64,000 bases of DNA, taken from assembly GCF_001039355.2 (NCBI RefSeq), contig NW_019774291.1, positions 60,568 to 124,567 on the forward strand, given 5' to 3'. This DNA is from Lingula anatina (taxonomy: Eukaryota; Brachiopoda; Lingulata; Lingulida; Lingulidae). Both the position numbers and the translations under genes were made by a program. Shown here in pieces: positions 27,601-38,567 of the stretch. How positions within the stretch are numbered: position 1 is the stretch's first letter; each line of letters begins with the position of its first letter. Below the pieces are notes generated by a model. The model did not search any database. It was not told where the DNA came from and saw only the letters and a list, made by a program, of their open reading frames with translations.

Positions 27601-30600
27601 TAATCTAATGACTAAACCAAAATCTGTTTATGCACCTCTCACTGTAGAACCAAAGGAAGTATGGTTTGCATTTTGTTCGACGATTAAAGCCCGATGGCAA
27701 TTGACAGTTTTGTAGTGCAAAAAAAAATCAAAATGGAAAAAAAGGTTCAAAATGTTTTTCAAAAAGCTTAAACATGGTGGCCAATCATATTAAGGGAAAC
27801 CTCTAAGCTACCGCAGGGACAGTATTGATGCACTGAGATATAATATCCACAGCAACTTTAATTCTTATTTCTTTTCTTTACAGAATACTTCACCCCTACT
27901 GAATGCTGAAACATTTCCAGCAAGTGTTGCAGGTAATTTGTGAAAAGGGCGTTTTTTATTCTATACAAGTTCATTATTTACCCAATTTATTTGTAAATTA
28001 ATCTATTTGCCATAAACTTTTTAAAAATAAGTTTTATGATACTTTAGTATATTGAGTTTTTATTGGTTTCATTGTTTATAGCATCAAAGGAAGGGAAGAA
28101 TGCCCGCAAGAGACGAAAGCGGCGTGAGATGGCTAACAGGGCTGCTGAAGATGAATTGGCTGAGATTACAATTGAACAACAAATGTTAAAAGAAATTGGT
28201 TTAAAGAAACAAATGCAGCAGCAGGCTGCTTCAGGGAAGAAATCAAAGCAACCTATGACACTTAATATTGCTGATATGATTGATGCTTTAGAGGTACTTA
28301 CTATTTCATTTTACTGATAACACTTCAGAGATGCCAGTGAATTATCGATAATTGAATAAAATTAAACCTCCATGCATTTTAATTATTTTGTAACTTTGAA
28401 TTTCCTGCTGCCCTGTAGGTTTTTAAAAAATAACCAAAATATGATAAATTATATTTTAATTTTCCACCCAAGATGAAAATTCATTCCACTTTTCATCTAA
28501 AATTATCCTGTTTAGAGTTTACACAAGTCTGAGTATTACCAAATCTTGTGTTAATAGTATGATGTGGGTTGATTGTTTTTTTTTTTTACAAAATTTTACA
28601 AGTAAAAAGATGAGCATATACATTCTGTATAATGAGACTTGCTTTTTATTTTTAGAAACAGCAAGAGAAGGACAAGAATAAACAGCAGAAACACCCACCT
28701 TCAGTTGTAAAGCCAAAAGAGCTGGTAATTGGATTTAAAATGGTTTTGTATTAGTCAGTAATTCTTGGATGATATAACTTAAATGACATGCACATTGAAT
28801 GGCTTTAAAAGGCAATTCTTTACAGTTAATTCTTTAAGAACAGAAACATCAGGAGTGATTATGTCAACTTTGCGATATTGTGTGACCAGACAGTGTCATG
28901 ATTTGCTATTATATGTCACATTTTCCACATCATTTAATGTATTTCTTTCCATCAGAACCCAGTCACTCCACATAATGTACTAGACAGCAGTGCCCCTTCT
29001 GTCAAAAGGGGAAAAGAGAGAGAAACTGCAAAGAACAAAAAGCCTAGTCCATTGAAAAAGGTTTGTTCAAAATCTGGCTCTTTATACTTTAAATAATATA
29101 CTTAAAAAAATACTTGAGAATATGATTCAAAGTTGAGAATAAGGCAAGCATTCATTGCTAGAGAATGTTCATTAAAACTAACTTCTCTGAAAAAAATTAA
29201 TTGTATGATTAACAGTTAGCATTTAAATAATTTTTTCCTCAAGTATTTGTTCAAAAATCATTACTTAAAAGAGATTCATTTTCTCCTTGTCTGCTTTGGT
29301 GATGCACAGGTTATACTTAAATGTCTTTCATGTCTTCTCCATTATTATTTATATACCAATTTTGATTCAAAACTGAGATAAATTTTTACTTAACTTGTTA
29401 GGTAATCTTGAAAGAAAGAGAGGAGAAAAAGAGAAATAGACTACTTGACGTTGGAGACAATGTTGGGTGAGTGTTGGCCTGATAAGATTTTATCAGTAGG
29501 GAGCCTTCATGTGCAACTTTCTAATATAAGCTCCCGAATGGTAATTACAGGGAATGTGCTTGGTCATTGCCATCTTTTTGTGGGGAAGGATGGGGGTGTT
29601 CACTGAAGCATTAAGTAACTTGATAAACCATTAGTGCTTACAGGTTGCATGTAGCACATTTTCTGAATGCATTAATAAACCCTCTAGTTATGTTTGTATG
29701 GTTCATATGAAAATATATATTGACCCCCTTCTTTTTTCAGTGCTGCATGTAGTATAGGAAATATGGGCATGTCAGTGGACAGTGACTTGTCCCAAGAAGG
29801 TAAATAAATTGACCATTGTAACTAATGGACAACTACTTAATTTTAGAGCTACTTGAACATAAAAAAAAGTATGTATGCAGCTTGTAAAATTTTGACCACT
29901 GCCGTGATTTAATGAAGAAATTATACTGCTGAAAACAAACCTTAAATTAATGCTAAAATACATTATGTTCCAGCTCTAAGTTGTAAAGGCTCTAGTTTTG
30001 AAAACAGTTTGGAGTCTGGCACCCCTGCTAGTGCAGAACTTTCGCCTGTCAGCCAGACTTCTCCAATCTGCATCAGCCCCCCATCCCCAGGGGGAAGTCC
30101 TCTCAGCTCTGGTGTAAATAGTCCAACAGTGGGCACCAAGGCTCTAAACTCCAAGATTGTCTCTAAGATTCACAGCAGGAGATTCAGAGAGTAAGTACTA
30201 TTTTCCTACGTTGTATTAATATGGCAGCTGCTTTGGCACAATATCTACTTACCATTTGCTATTTTTCAAGCGTCATGTGTTATGAAGGGGTGTGATTGCA
30301 ATTGGCCTGGTGCATGTCCTTAAATATTTTATTTGATTATATTCAGGTACTGCCACCAGGTGCTTGACAAAGAAATAGATGACTGCTGCACACAACTGTT
30401 ACAAGAACTGGTGCGGTTTCAAGATAGGCTCTATCACAAGGATCCATCAAAGGTGAATTTACCTATCCTATTCCTGGGCTCTTTTGCATTACATACCTCT
30501 GCATTTCTGCCCGTTTTTTTTTTTTTTTTTAAATGCAACGTATGCAACTTAATAATAACCATTTTTTTCCGTTTAGGCTAAATCTAAAAGGCGGATAGTC

Positions 30601-32060
30601 CTCGGTCTTCGCGAGGTTACCAAACATCTGAAACTCAACAAAATCAAAAGTGTGGTTATCTCTCCCAACTTGGAAAGGATACAGTCTAAAGGTTTGTACT
30701 TGAAAATCTGTTGTTGAACTTTTTTTCACTTTGAACTTGTTATTTTTTATCAGTAGTATTCTTTGAGCTGTTATAAAAAAGTTATTTTTGGTAGTTTTTT
30801 TACTGTTTGATTTTTATAAATCTAACAAATAAGTTTTATTTTATTTAGGTGGCTTGGATGATGCCTTGCACAACATCTTAGATCTTTGCCAAGAACAAGA
30901 TGTACCATTTATATTTGCCCTGGGAAGAAGAGCATTGGGGCGTGCCTGTGCCAAATTAGTTCCTGTCAGTGTTGTGGGGGTCTTTAACTTTGAAGGAGCA
31001 GAGGTGATTAACATTTGAAATGAGATCAACATTTTTGTCCATTAAGTCATAGACATTGTTTTTAAGTGTTGTTCATTTAGTTAAACTAACTGAACTGACT
31101 TTGAATAACTGAGACCTAATATATTACTCTATTATTTTTAATGTTCTTCGCCATATTTATTAATCTGTGTACTATATATTTGATGTATTTCAGACTCACT
31201 TCCATAAATTGGTTTCCCTCACAGAGAAAGCCCGTCAAGTTTACAGAGAAATGGTCACAGTGTTAGAGAAGGAAATTCAAGAAAATCCCATGAAAACATC
31301 ACCTACAGTTCCGCATTTATATGCCCATATGGGGCACTCACGCACACCCTCTGCCTGCAGTGCAATCTCCTTCACAAGCTCCATTCTTTCAGAGCCCATA
31401 TCTGAAAACTACCCCCAGTCAGAGCCAGAAACTGACAGTAGAGGGTACGAGGTCACAAAACATGGGGAGAATGGTAGCAAGCTGGACAACGAAATGCAAG
31501 GTGGGGATTCTGAAAAGATCACTATTATTGAATCAATTCATGAGATTGATGAGGGGCATGAAGCTGACACAGAGGATCTGGAAAGCATGAAGCCACAAGT
31601 TCATAGAACTCCTACTCCTGTTGAGAGTGACAAGGGAGTGGAACTGGGTAATGCGGATGTTTCCGTGGAAAGTGATGATGGCTTACAAGACAGTGTAAGA
31701 GCTACAGACTTACCTTACATTGATTCTATTCATTCTACAACGACAGCAACCACAGATAGTACAACAGATGTTGTATCACAGCAAACCTCAAATACTCTGA
31801 ATAGTTGTGATGGTGAGAGTTGTAAAAGTTTCAAGGAAAACAAAAAAGAGATTAGGTCTCCTTCTCCAACTAAAGAGGCTTCCATTATAGATCTGAAGTC
31901 AGATCTCATTGAGGTGGACCTGGGAAACTCGAACAAACTTAAAGCTATTAACAAAGACAGGATTGAAACATGGGTGGCAGATTGCATGCAGCAACTAAGC
32001 TTAGAGGGTGATGAAGATGACACTATTCAGAACAATATCAAAAGTGACAGTGAAAAGTAG
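15915..32060 (+). CDS. SECISBP2L: SECIS-binding protein 2-like
   Basis: Seventeen exons: 15915-15944, 17111-17271 (or its copy 18272-18432), 18644-18711, 18967-19331, 25591-25726, 26041-26774, 27884-27932, 28082-28293, 28656-28724, 28956-29060, 29402-29466, 29741-29799, 29974-30190, 30347-30452, 30577-30691, 30849-31003 and 31194-32060, giving 1170 aa. The family binds SECIS elements in selenoprotein mRNAs through an L7Ae-type kink-turn domain. Seen here: KTIILVDAAIQTDFADDIAN; VDSDSGYSSP; a basic KKKKRRNRRRKRK run; QPMTLNIADMIDALEKQQ, the region before the RNA-binding domain; HSRRFREYCHQVLDKEID; then the L7Ae domain, RRIVLGLREVTKHLKLNKIK through GRACAKLVPVSVVGVFNFEG; and the tail motif HMGHSRTPSACSAISF, typical of the SECISBP2L paralogue. 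Exon 2 is present twice, and both copies cannot be used together. Identification is secure; selenocysteine function is inferred from the family. Confidence 0.94.
16293..17437 (+). repeat. SECISBP2L exon 2 segment, copy 1
   Basis: About 1.15 kb spanning the end of intron 1, exon 2 (17111-17271) and the start of intron 2. It is near-identical to 17439-18590. It carries a (TTTC)n run at 16971-17008 that is much shorter in the other copy. It ends at a single unresolved base, 17438. Confidence 0.9.
17438..17438. other. Single n at assembly join
   Basis: One unresolved base exactly where the second copy of the exon 2 segment begins. It suggests a contig join rather than a sequenced junction. Confidence 0.7.
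17439..18590 (+). repeat. SECISBP2L exon 2 segment, copy 2
   Basis: Second copy of 16293-17437, with exon at 18272-18432. The one exon difference I saw (tcaacc to tctacc) is synonymous. Intron differences are scattered substitutions, a shorter TTTC run (about 18148-18170) and a local duplication of actatttcgtgtccat near 17690. It continues into an (ATT)n run and on to exon 3. Confidence 0.9.
18586..18631 (+). repeat. (ATT)n microsatellite
   Basis: About 15 ATT units directly before the acceptor of SECISBP2L exon 3. It coincides with the point where the two exon 2 copies stop matching. Confidence 0.9.
19332..25590 (+). other. SECISBP2L intron 4 (6.3 kb)
   Basis: The longest intron of the window. 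No exon with matching splice sites was found. It contains a C-run at 22000-22014, a repeat-like segment at about 24400-24600 resembling the MIC13 intron 2 repeat, and a C/A-rich tract near 25438-25468. Confidence 0.6.
24400..24600. repeat. Dispersed repeat copy
   Basis: It shares ctccaaaatta, an agatacac/aaatacac motif, acttgaatag, tgtgaccttga and atgaccttt, in the same order, with 12070-12175. This marks an interspersed repeat family. No ends or target duplication were recognised. Confidence 0.45.
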
Positions 32061-34898
32061 GTCAATTGAGATTGGCATAATATTGATTCTGGATTTCATT
32101 TTCATCTAGAAGATTAACTTTTTACTGCACTCGATACACATATGGTTATTATTGTCAAGAGTGTTGACATATCATCACTTTATTGAATAGCAGATTGAAT
32201 TGTCAAACTAACAATGGGTAACTCATTTTGAAATGAACATTTTCCTTTCTAGTCGTACTGGTATTTTTAAGCTGGAAATGTGATGTTTTTATTTTATTTT
32301 TGACCACCTGTCTCTAAAGCTGTAATGTCTGTACATATCTGTAGTGGTTTGGGGAAGGTTGAGGATTACTGCTGAATTTTAAGGCCCATCATCACACAAT
32401 TATTGCCTTTGAGATAGTTATTAATTTTGGGGAGGAATTATTCAACATTAGTATTTGCAGATATTTTATTCTAATTGCTCAAGTTTGCTACAGTTGTGAT
32501 GGGAAAATGTGTATTTTAGTGCCAGGTATGTATTCTGATAAGTGTACATATCCCCTATATAACTGTGTGGTTTCTGGTTTATGTACTATTGAATGTACTC
32601 GGAACTGTGTTTTGATTGTAAAAACAATGATAGAAGTGAAAGCAATCTATTGCCAAATCATTGAATTGCTATGTATATTGGTTTGTGGATAAATGTAAAT
32701 ATATCAATACCATAGTACTTAAATATAAGCGGTGATCAGCTAGTTAAGTGATGAGAAGTTTGCTTGAATGTATATTTGTGAATTTGGACTTTTTAGTTGA
32801 AAAACATTTCAATATGTTTGTTAGGCTACAATGAATCTTATGCCTTGTATTCCTTGTCAGTGTTAATGAAAATGTTCAAGGTATTTTGGATTTAAATACA
32901 GTTGTTATTTGTCATGTTCGTTTCTGAAGATGTGAATTGGCTTCAGTGGGTAAAAAGTATGAAGAATGTTCTGAAGAACAATTTTCAAGATTAAAAAGTA
33001 TTTAAGTGTTTAAAAAACTTTGTTTTTAATTGATTTGTAAAATGTAAGTTTATTGCATTTTCATGTACCTATCTAAGCTATGAACAAATCACTATTTTTG
33101 GAGTAAGAAAAATTGTATCATTATGTAGGGAAACCCAATTTATGTCTTGCCCAAAGTAAATTTCACTAAACATTCCTTGAAAACATAAGGTGCATGAAAC
33201 TATTTTTAATTTCTCAAACGTGTGCACTGTAATTTACCAAAAACGTAGATTCACTGGCTTTTGTCATGTTCAAGCACAGGAGGGAATTCCTCATTGCTTT
33301 TTCATGTCCACCAAAAGTAAATTCTATCTATAGTATGAACCAAAATATCCAATCCTGCCTCTTGTTCATAAAATTGTATAATGCATACATGTAAGGGAGA
33401 AGAGAATTGAGGATTTAGATAATATTGCAACTTCCTATCTAGCTACTGGAAATGTTCTTTTCCAGTGGAGATTTGAAACCACGAGTCCTTGAAACAATTC
33501 TGTTCATAAGATTACTTCAGAAAGGGACAAAGTGATAATAATCTGTAATGTGCACAGTTGAAGTTTGTCTGCATTGAATCATTTTCCAAGTGGCATGCAG
33601 TCAAACGATAGCAAGTACTGTAATTTAAAAGATTATTGTAGAATTTCCAAAAGCACAGGTAGCAACGGACATGAGCCAGTTTTTTTTTTTTTTTTTAATC
33701 AGCTGAGAGTCCTGGGACACCTTAGGTCCCACAGCATTCAATGAAAATATCCAAATTCCAGGATTCCACTAAATAAGTTGCATTTATAACAGAATGATCA
33801 TAACTGCAAGTGTATAGATATACTATGACTGACCAACTGATAATCTTCATTGACTGGGGGTTTCGTAGTTTTCACTAAGATTGTACGAATTCAAACATTT
33901 TAAAAATAGTTTTATTGAATAATTAAAAATGCCTTCACATAATATTCATAATAAATTATACCCTTTCAACTGAAAAGTTTGATTCTAAAACCTCAGCCTG
34001 GAATAATGACAAAATTGAGCTGAATCTAAAGAAACTGCTGCAATAACATGCTAAACATTGCTTTAAATTATGACAAGGATGAAAAAAAAAGACCACTCCA
34101 ACATTTGTCAGCTTTTTCGAAGTAACCAAGAAATAAAATTGTGGATCAAATAAATCGCTCCTACTGGCACATCGCACAATGCTTTAAACAAGAAGAGCTA
34201 TCAAAATAGATGCTTCTTTTCAGTGTAAGTACAAACATGACTTAAATGTTTTATTATTTAAAAAGAATATTCATAATGGATCATTTTTTCCATTGGCAAC
34301 ATTTGAGCACCACCTCCTGACCATACACAAAGGTCAATGTAATAGCATGGATTTACTACTGATAAAGTCATTACCTACAAAAAGTGATGTGTAGTCATTC
34401 TTGTAATGGAAGTTCTGTAAGAAAGCAATTCTGTTGTTTTAATTTTTAGTTGTATTAAGCATTTTACCTAAAAAAATATTTGTATGTTAGTTTACTTCTC
34501 CTGGCTGAATTGTTCTTTTTCAATAATGGAATCTATGAAAAACATCAAGTTGTTTTTAAGTCCAAAGATAGATTGCATTAAGTATGTTTTTAATTTTTTA
34601 ATTCAATTCATATTCTGAATAAACTCCACATTAAATTTTCCAAAAGTAACACCTGTCACCCAATAAAATTTAAAAAATTCCTCCATATTTTTGTAGTACC
34701 ATTTCAATCTAATCTTTTTCATGGACCTAGGAGCACTAGTACCAACATCATCTTCAACCTGAGAATGATATTGTGATCATTACGAACTGGTAATAATCAC
34801 AAAGAAATGCAACTTTCAGATGCTGGAAATTCTAATTAATTATAAATGGAGGTAAATTCAAATCCCATCAGTTATTGTTTTAACCATATAAATCTACT
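32061..34898. other. Convergent 3' flanks of SECISBP2L and SLC25A44
   Basis: 2.8 kb of AT-rich sequence without supported exons. It presumably holds a long SECISBP2L 3' UTR and, from the other strand, the SLC25A44 3' UTR. Minus-strand AATAAA motifs occur near 33909 and 34247. A T-run sits near 33680-33697. Confidence 0.55.
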
Positions 34899-36608
34899 TT
34901 ACCACTTAACCTTATCTTTGAATTCTTCTTTTACGCTGAATTTCTTTATGCTCTCATATAAAAAGATAATAGTAAAAGAAAAGGGCAGCGAGTGTGCCAG
35001 GCGAGCAGATAATCCCTTGTAAAACATGCTCATCCCCTCTTCCTTCCACAATGTTCTAGCTGTATAAATATATGTCTTCCTTTCAGTCTGAAAATAACAA
35101 AATGCTGTTAGATGACAGCCACAATAAAGTAAGCAATTCATTTACACATATTACAGACATCATACAAATTGATTATGAAATGCAACATACGTATCCATTT
35201 GTATAGTCATGGATGTCAACCATATGCTAATCTATATATATATTTATTTATCTATTTATTTGTCTGTTCTATGTTATAGTTACTAGTATTGTAACTGATT
35301 GTACCTTTATGTGAAGGTGTTTGTCAATAAAGAATCTGAATCATATTTGTGTCTGTATCACAGCCACATATTACAGACATTATCATACATATTCATACCT
35401 ATACCCGGCAGTGTACCACAGCCTATAGTCAGATGGAAACTTTTTATTACTTGTTAAATAGACAGTTTGTGGGATCTTAGACAGAAAAACAATATAATTA
35501 CAGGAAATTTTTTCATAAATCTTCAATTAATTTTTGATGGAATTCAAACTGACTTTTGTGACAAGAAACTTGTATAATCCCACACGTAAGTCATACAAGG
35601 ATGTTACCTGTATTCTAAGTCTAATTATATCTAAAACATTGGTAACACAGGTCGCACAGATACCAGCTGACAGTCCTGCGCCACACTGTATGCCAGTCAT
35701 GGGGACTTTGGCAGAGAGGTAGTATGTCAATATGTCTGTAATAAGAAAGATAGAACGAATATTAATGAATACCACAAGTGATACAGCCTTTAAAACCTTT
35801 TCAACATAAAAAAGAGACTTATGCATCATACTTTATACTGTGTGAAATATGTTTATGTGATATTAGATTCCTGTCTGCAAACATTTCTAATAACAAGGCC
35901 ATTTACTTTCCAGTACAATGCTGAGTTATTCATCCTAAATCCTATTGTTATAGGAATTGTTCAATTACTAGGCATCATACCCGAGTTATATCCATAAATC
36001 CACCACCACAAAGCACTACTGGGTATGACCATACTCAAGGTTGCAAAATACCCTTTCCACAGGGCAAGTGGACCTTCTGACCTCCATAGGTGCTGTATAA
36101 TGGCCAGAGAAGGATAGCTTTGCTTATACACTTCAGGTGGAAGGGCCTTCATATGTGTCTTTTTAGTCTTGTGTCCTAGTTGTCTGTATTGCACCACATT
36201 ATCAACTGGGACGCCTAAAGTTTGACCAGCTATGGCGGCGGAAGCACCACCAAGGCCAAAAAGCAAGTACCTGTTGTGTAAAAATTCAAACTTTTCCTGT
36301 GTTGATAGCAGCTGGCGTACATTCTCATATGTCCATATATATACTATACCAGGAATAATCTGTGCATTTTGTGACAAAAGTCCCCTGTACAACCCTCGTA
36401 CCCCTTCTTTCCGAATTATCTTGCCAAAGGCATCAAGGGTGCCATTGTACACAGCAGTTTGAGTCTGTGCTTGAATCCTGGTCTTTATGAGAGAAAAAGG
36501 GTAAACTAATGCACGTGTAGTTATTCCAGATGCACAAATCAAAGGTATATATTTATAAAGGTTTAACATATCCAAACCTATAACAGGTGCCTCGCTCAGA
36601 GCGTGCAT
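34899..36608 (-). CDS. SLC25A44: Mitochondrial carrier, SLC25A44-like
   Basis: Three exons on the minus strand: 36608-35981, 35735-35608 and 35087-34899, giving 314 aa, equal to human SLC25A44. The three carrier repeats are visible: VYPFSLIKTRIQAQ with GTLDAFGKIIRKEGVRGLYR; GVPVDNVVQYRQL with LWRSEGPLALWKGY; TNVLDIIRLRIQ with EEGMSMFYKGLSARLAHSLP. The C-terminus (YESIKKFSVKEEF...) matches the SLC25A44 end. SLC25A44 imports branched-chain amino acids into mitochondria in mammals; substrate here is inferred from orthology. Oddity: repeats 1 and 3 deviate from the usual P-x-[DE]-x-x-[KR] signature (PFSLIK; NVLDIIR lacks the proline), while repeat 2 has PVDNVV. Divergent from ACO1. Confidence 0.88.
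35230..35345 (+). repeat. Possible retroelement 3' end in SLC25A44 intron 2
   Basis: A tatata/tttatt tract is followed by gtgtttgtcaataaagaatc and a short tgaatc repeat. This looks like the AATAAA-plus-short-repeat 3' tail of some non-LTR elements. No coding remnant is visible. Confidence 0.25.
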
Positions 36609-37184
36609 TTTTCACCATGTCATCAATACAAGGGTATTTTATGCAACATGTACCTGAAAAGATAGCAAAAACTACACATGTACGTACTTAAAATAATTTC
36701 AAGAAATAAAGGACCTTCATTTTCAATATGTTTTTTTATTCTTGCAAATAAAATGACTTTTTCTTTACAAGCCCTCATAATTTTAAGTCACACAATAAAT
36801 TACAAGGATAAAATGGATTAAAGAAGCATACTTCCAAACATACTGTAAGAAAATACCAAATGTTAAAAAGTAATACATTCTGGCTATTCAACATTGTGGA
36901 ATGGCACATTCATTGAAGAATTCTGACAAAAATTAGAAACTTACCCTATATATTGACTTTTTATATTTTCAACTTCTCTGTGCAGGAACACGTATACCAT
37001 AGCCTGAAAAAATTAACCATATTAATCTGTGTCGCTTAGAATTAACTAAGAGAACACACGCACACACAGCTTGGGCATTAGGCTATTATTAGCGACAAAG
37101 AATAGGACTAGGGCTTGCAGGATCTGGATCCAAAGAGATAAATGAAGAGATGAGAATGCATCGTGAGCGCACCAAGAGAAAAGG

Positions 37185-37434
37185 GTACTTTTGTAGTATA
37201 CCCCCCCACCCTGTAACTTTCTGTAACTTTCACTTTTCAAACAGTTTTTTACATTTTCTTGTTCATCTATGTCAAAGCTATTTAAATAAAATGCTTTTGT
37301 AATTACCTGTGGTCTTTTTCGAGTTTTAATCAAGTTTCATCCAGCCCATTGAAATACATTGTGAGAATCTACCATGCATCTTGCAGTGAATAACTTTCCG
37401 CGTTTTCATTGGCTAACTCTAAGGCTACATGACT
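37185..37434 (+). repeat. Long inverted repeat, left arm
   Basis: 250 bases, from gtacttttgtagtatacccc to ggctaactctaaggctacat plus gact. The reverse complement of 37745-37994 matches with roughly nine of ten bases identical. The left arm has a tandem ctgtaacttt duplication that the right arm lacks. Confidence 0.92.
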
Positions 37435-37744
37435 TGCCAGACTCAAGTTTTGTACTTATCATCCCTATTATGTGAAAATGATTTCATGTGAACAAGAAGC
37501 TAACAAATTTCACAGAGGAAGTCCAAGTATACAATGTATAAATCTGATTATGTTAAGAAAGAACATGAATAATAAAAAGGGACTGATGTTGACTTCAAGT
37601 TTTTATTTTCATTGAGAAAACAAAATGTTTTATAATGATGGGACATCACACAAGCTTCATAATCCTTTTAATATCTACTGAATTTCTTTAAAACAATTTT
37701 CAAATGTGTTTTCCCCACTGTCTATAGTACAAGTCAAAACTGAA

Positions 37745-37994
37745 AGTCATGTAACCTTAGAGTTAGCCAATGAAAATGCGGCAAGTTATTGACTGCAAGA
37801 TGCATGGTAGATTCTCACATTGTATTTCAATGGGCTGGATTAAACTTGATTAAAACTTGAAAAAGACCACAGGTAATTACAAAAACATTTTATTTAAACA
37901 GTTTTGACATAGATGAACAAGAAAATGTAAAAAACTGTAAAAAACTATTTGAAAAGGGAAAGTTACAGGGTGGGGGGGTATACTACAAAAGTAC
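37745..37994 (-). repeat. Long inverted repeat, right arm
   Basis: Reverse-complement partner of 37185-37434, across a 310-base spacer that is not obviously symmetrical. The right arm has its own small duplication (aaaaaactgt repeated) absent from the left. It carries agttagccaatgaaaatg, a CCAAT motif in sense orientation for ACO1. Confidence 0.92.
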
Positions 37995-38567
37995 CGAGAA
38001 AAGTGTAGAAAGGGGTTACACCCACGTTTGATTGACATTTGTCTCGGGGTAAAATTAAAACTGACCGGGCCTTCACGGAATAAAGACCTGTGTAAAGTGA
38101 GGCAAGACCGAATAAGAGAAGTCCCACAGAGTAAATTCCCAGAGGTCTTGATCTCTTGCGGTATCAAAACTCTTGCAGGTTCTCTGGCATTTCAAATTCA
38201 AGCGGCCATGACTATTCAGACACAGGCAGTTTCCCCATGTCTGCATTCGTATTCGCTGTCTTTCCCAAAAATCTACAAAATAATGCATCTCCAAACTGCC
38301 GGATGAAATCTTACCGAAAATACTTCAGTGAGTAACTGTCCCAGTTCACAAGAAACCGTCTGATGAGAACATTACTCTGCCAAGGTCAATTTTTTAACCA
38401 ATCCCTGTTGGTTTTACAAACAGGTTTTTGGGAGACTAGACTCGTTTTCGATATAACAAAAATAATCCAAGGTTTTTCATACAGTATTGCTCATTTCCAT
38501 AACGAGACTTAAATTGGAGAATGATAAACATTTCTCGTGATCAGCCGTGATATCGTCATTTCCTATC

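Larger units (their letters stand above)
36609..38567. promoter_or_regulatory. Divergent promoter region, SLC25A44 and ACO1
   Basis: 2.0 kb between outward-facing start codons. It contains the long inverted repeat described next. Each arm has a CCAAT motif oriented toward the gene it faces. The arms end 577 and 574 bases from the two start codons. Transcription start sites are not identifiable by eye. Confidence 0.45.
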
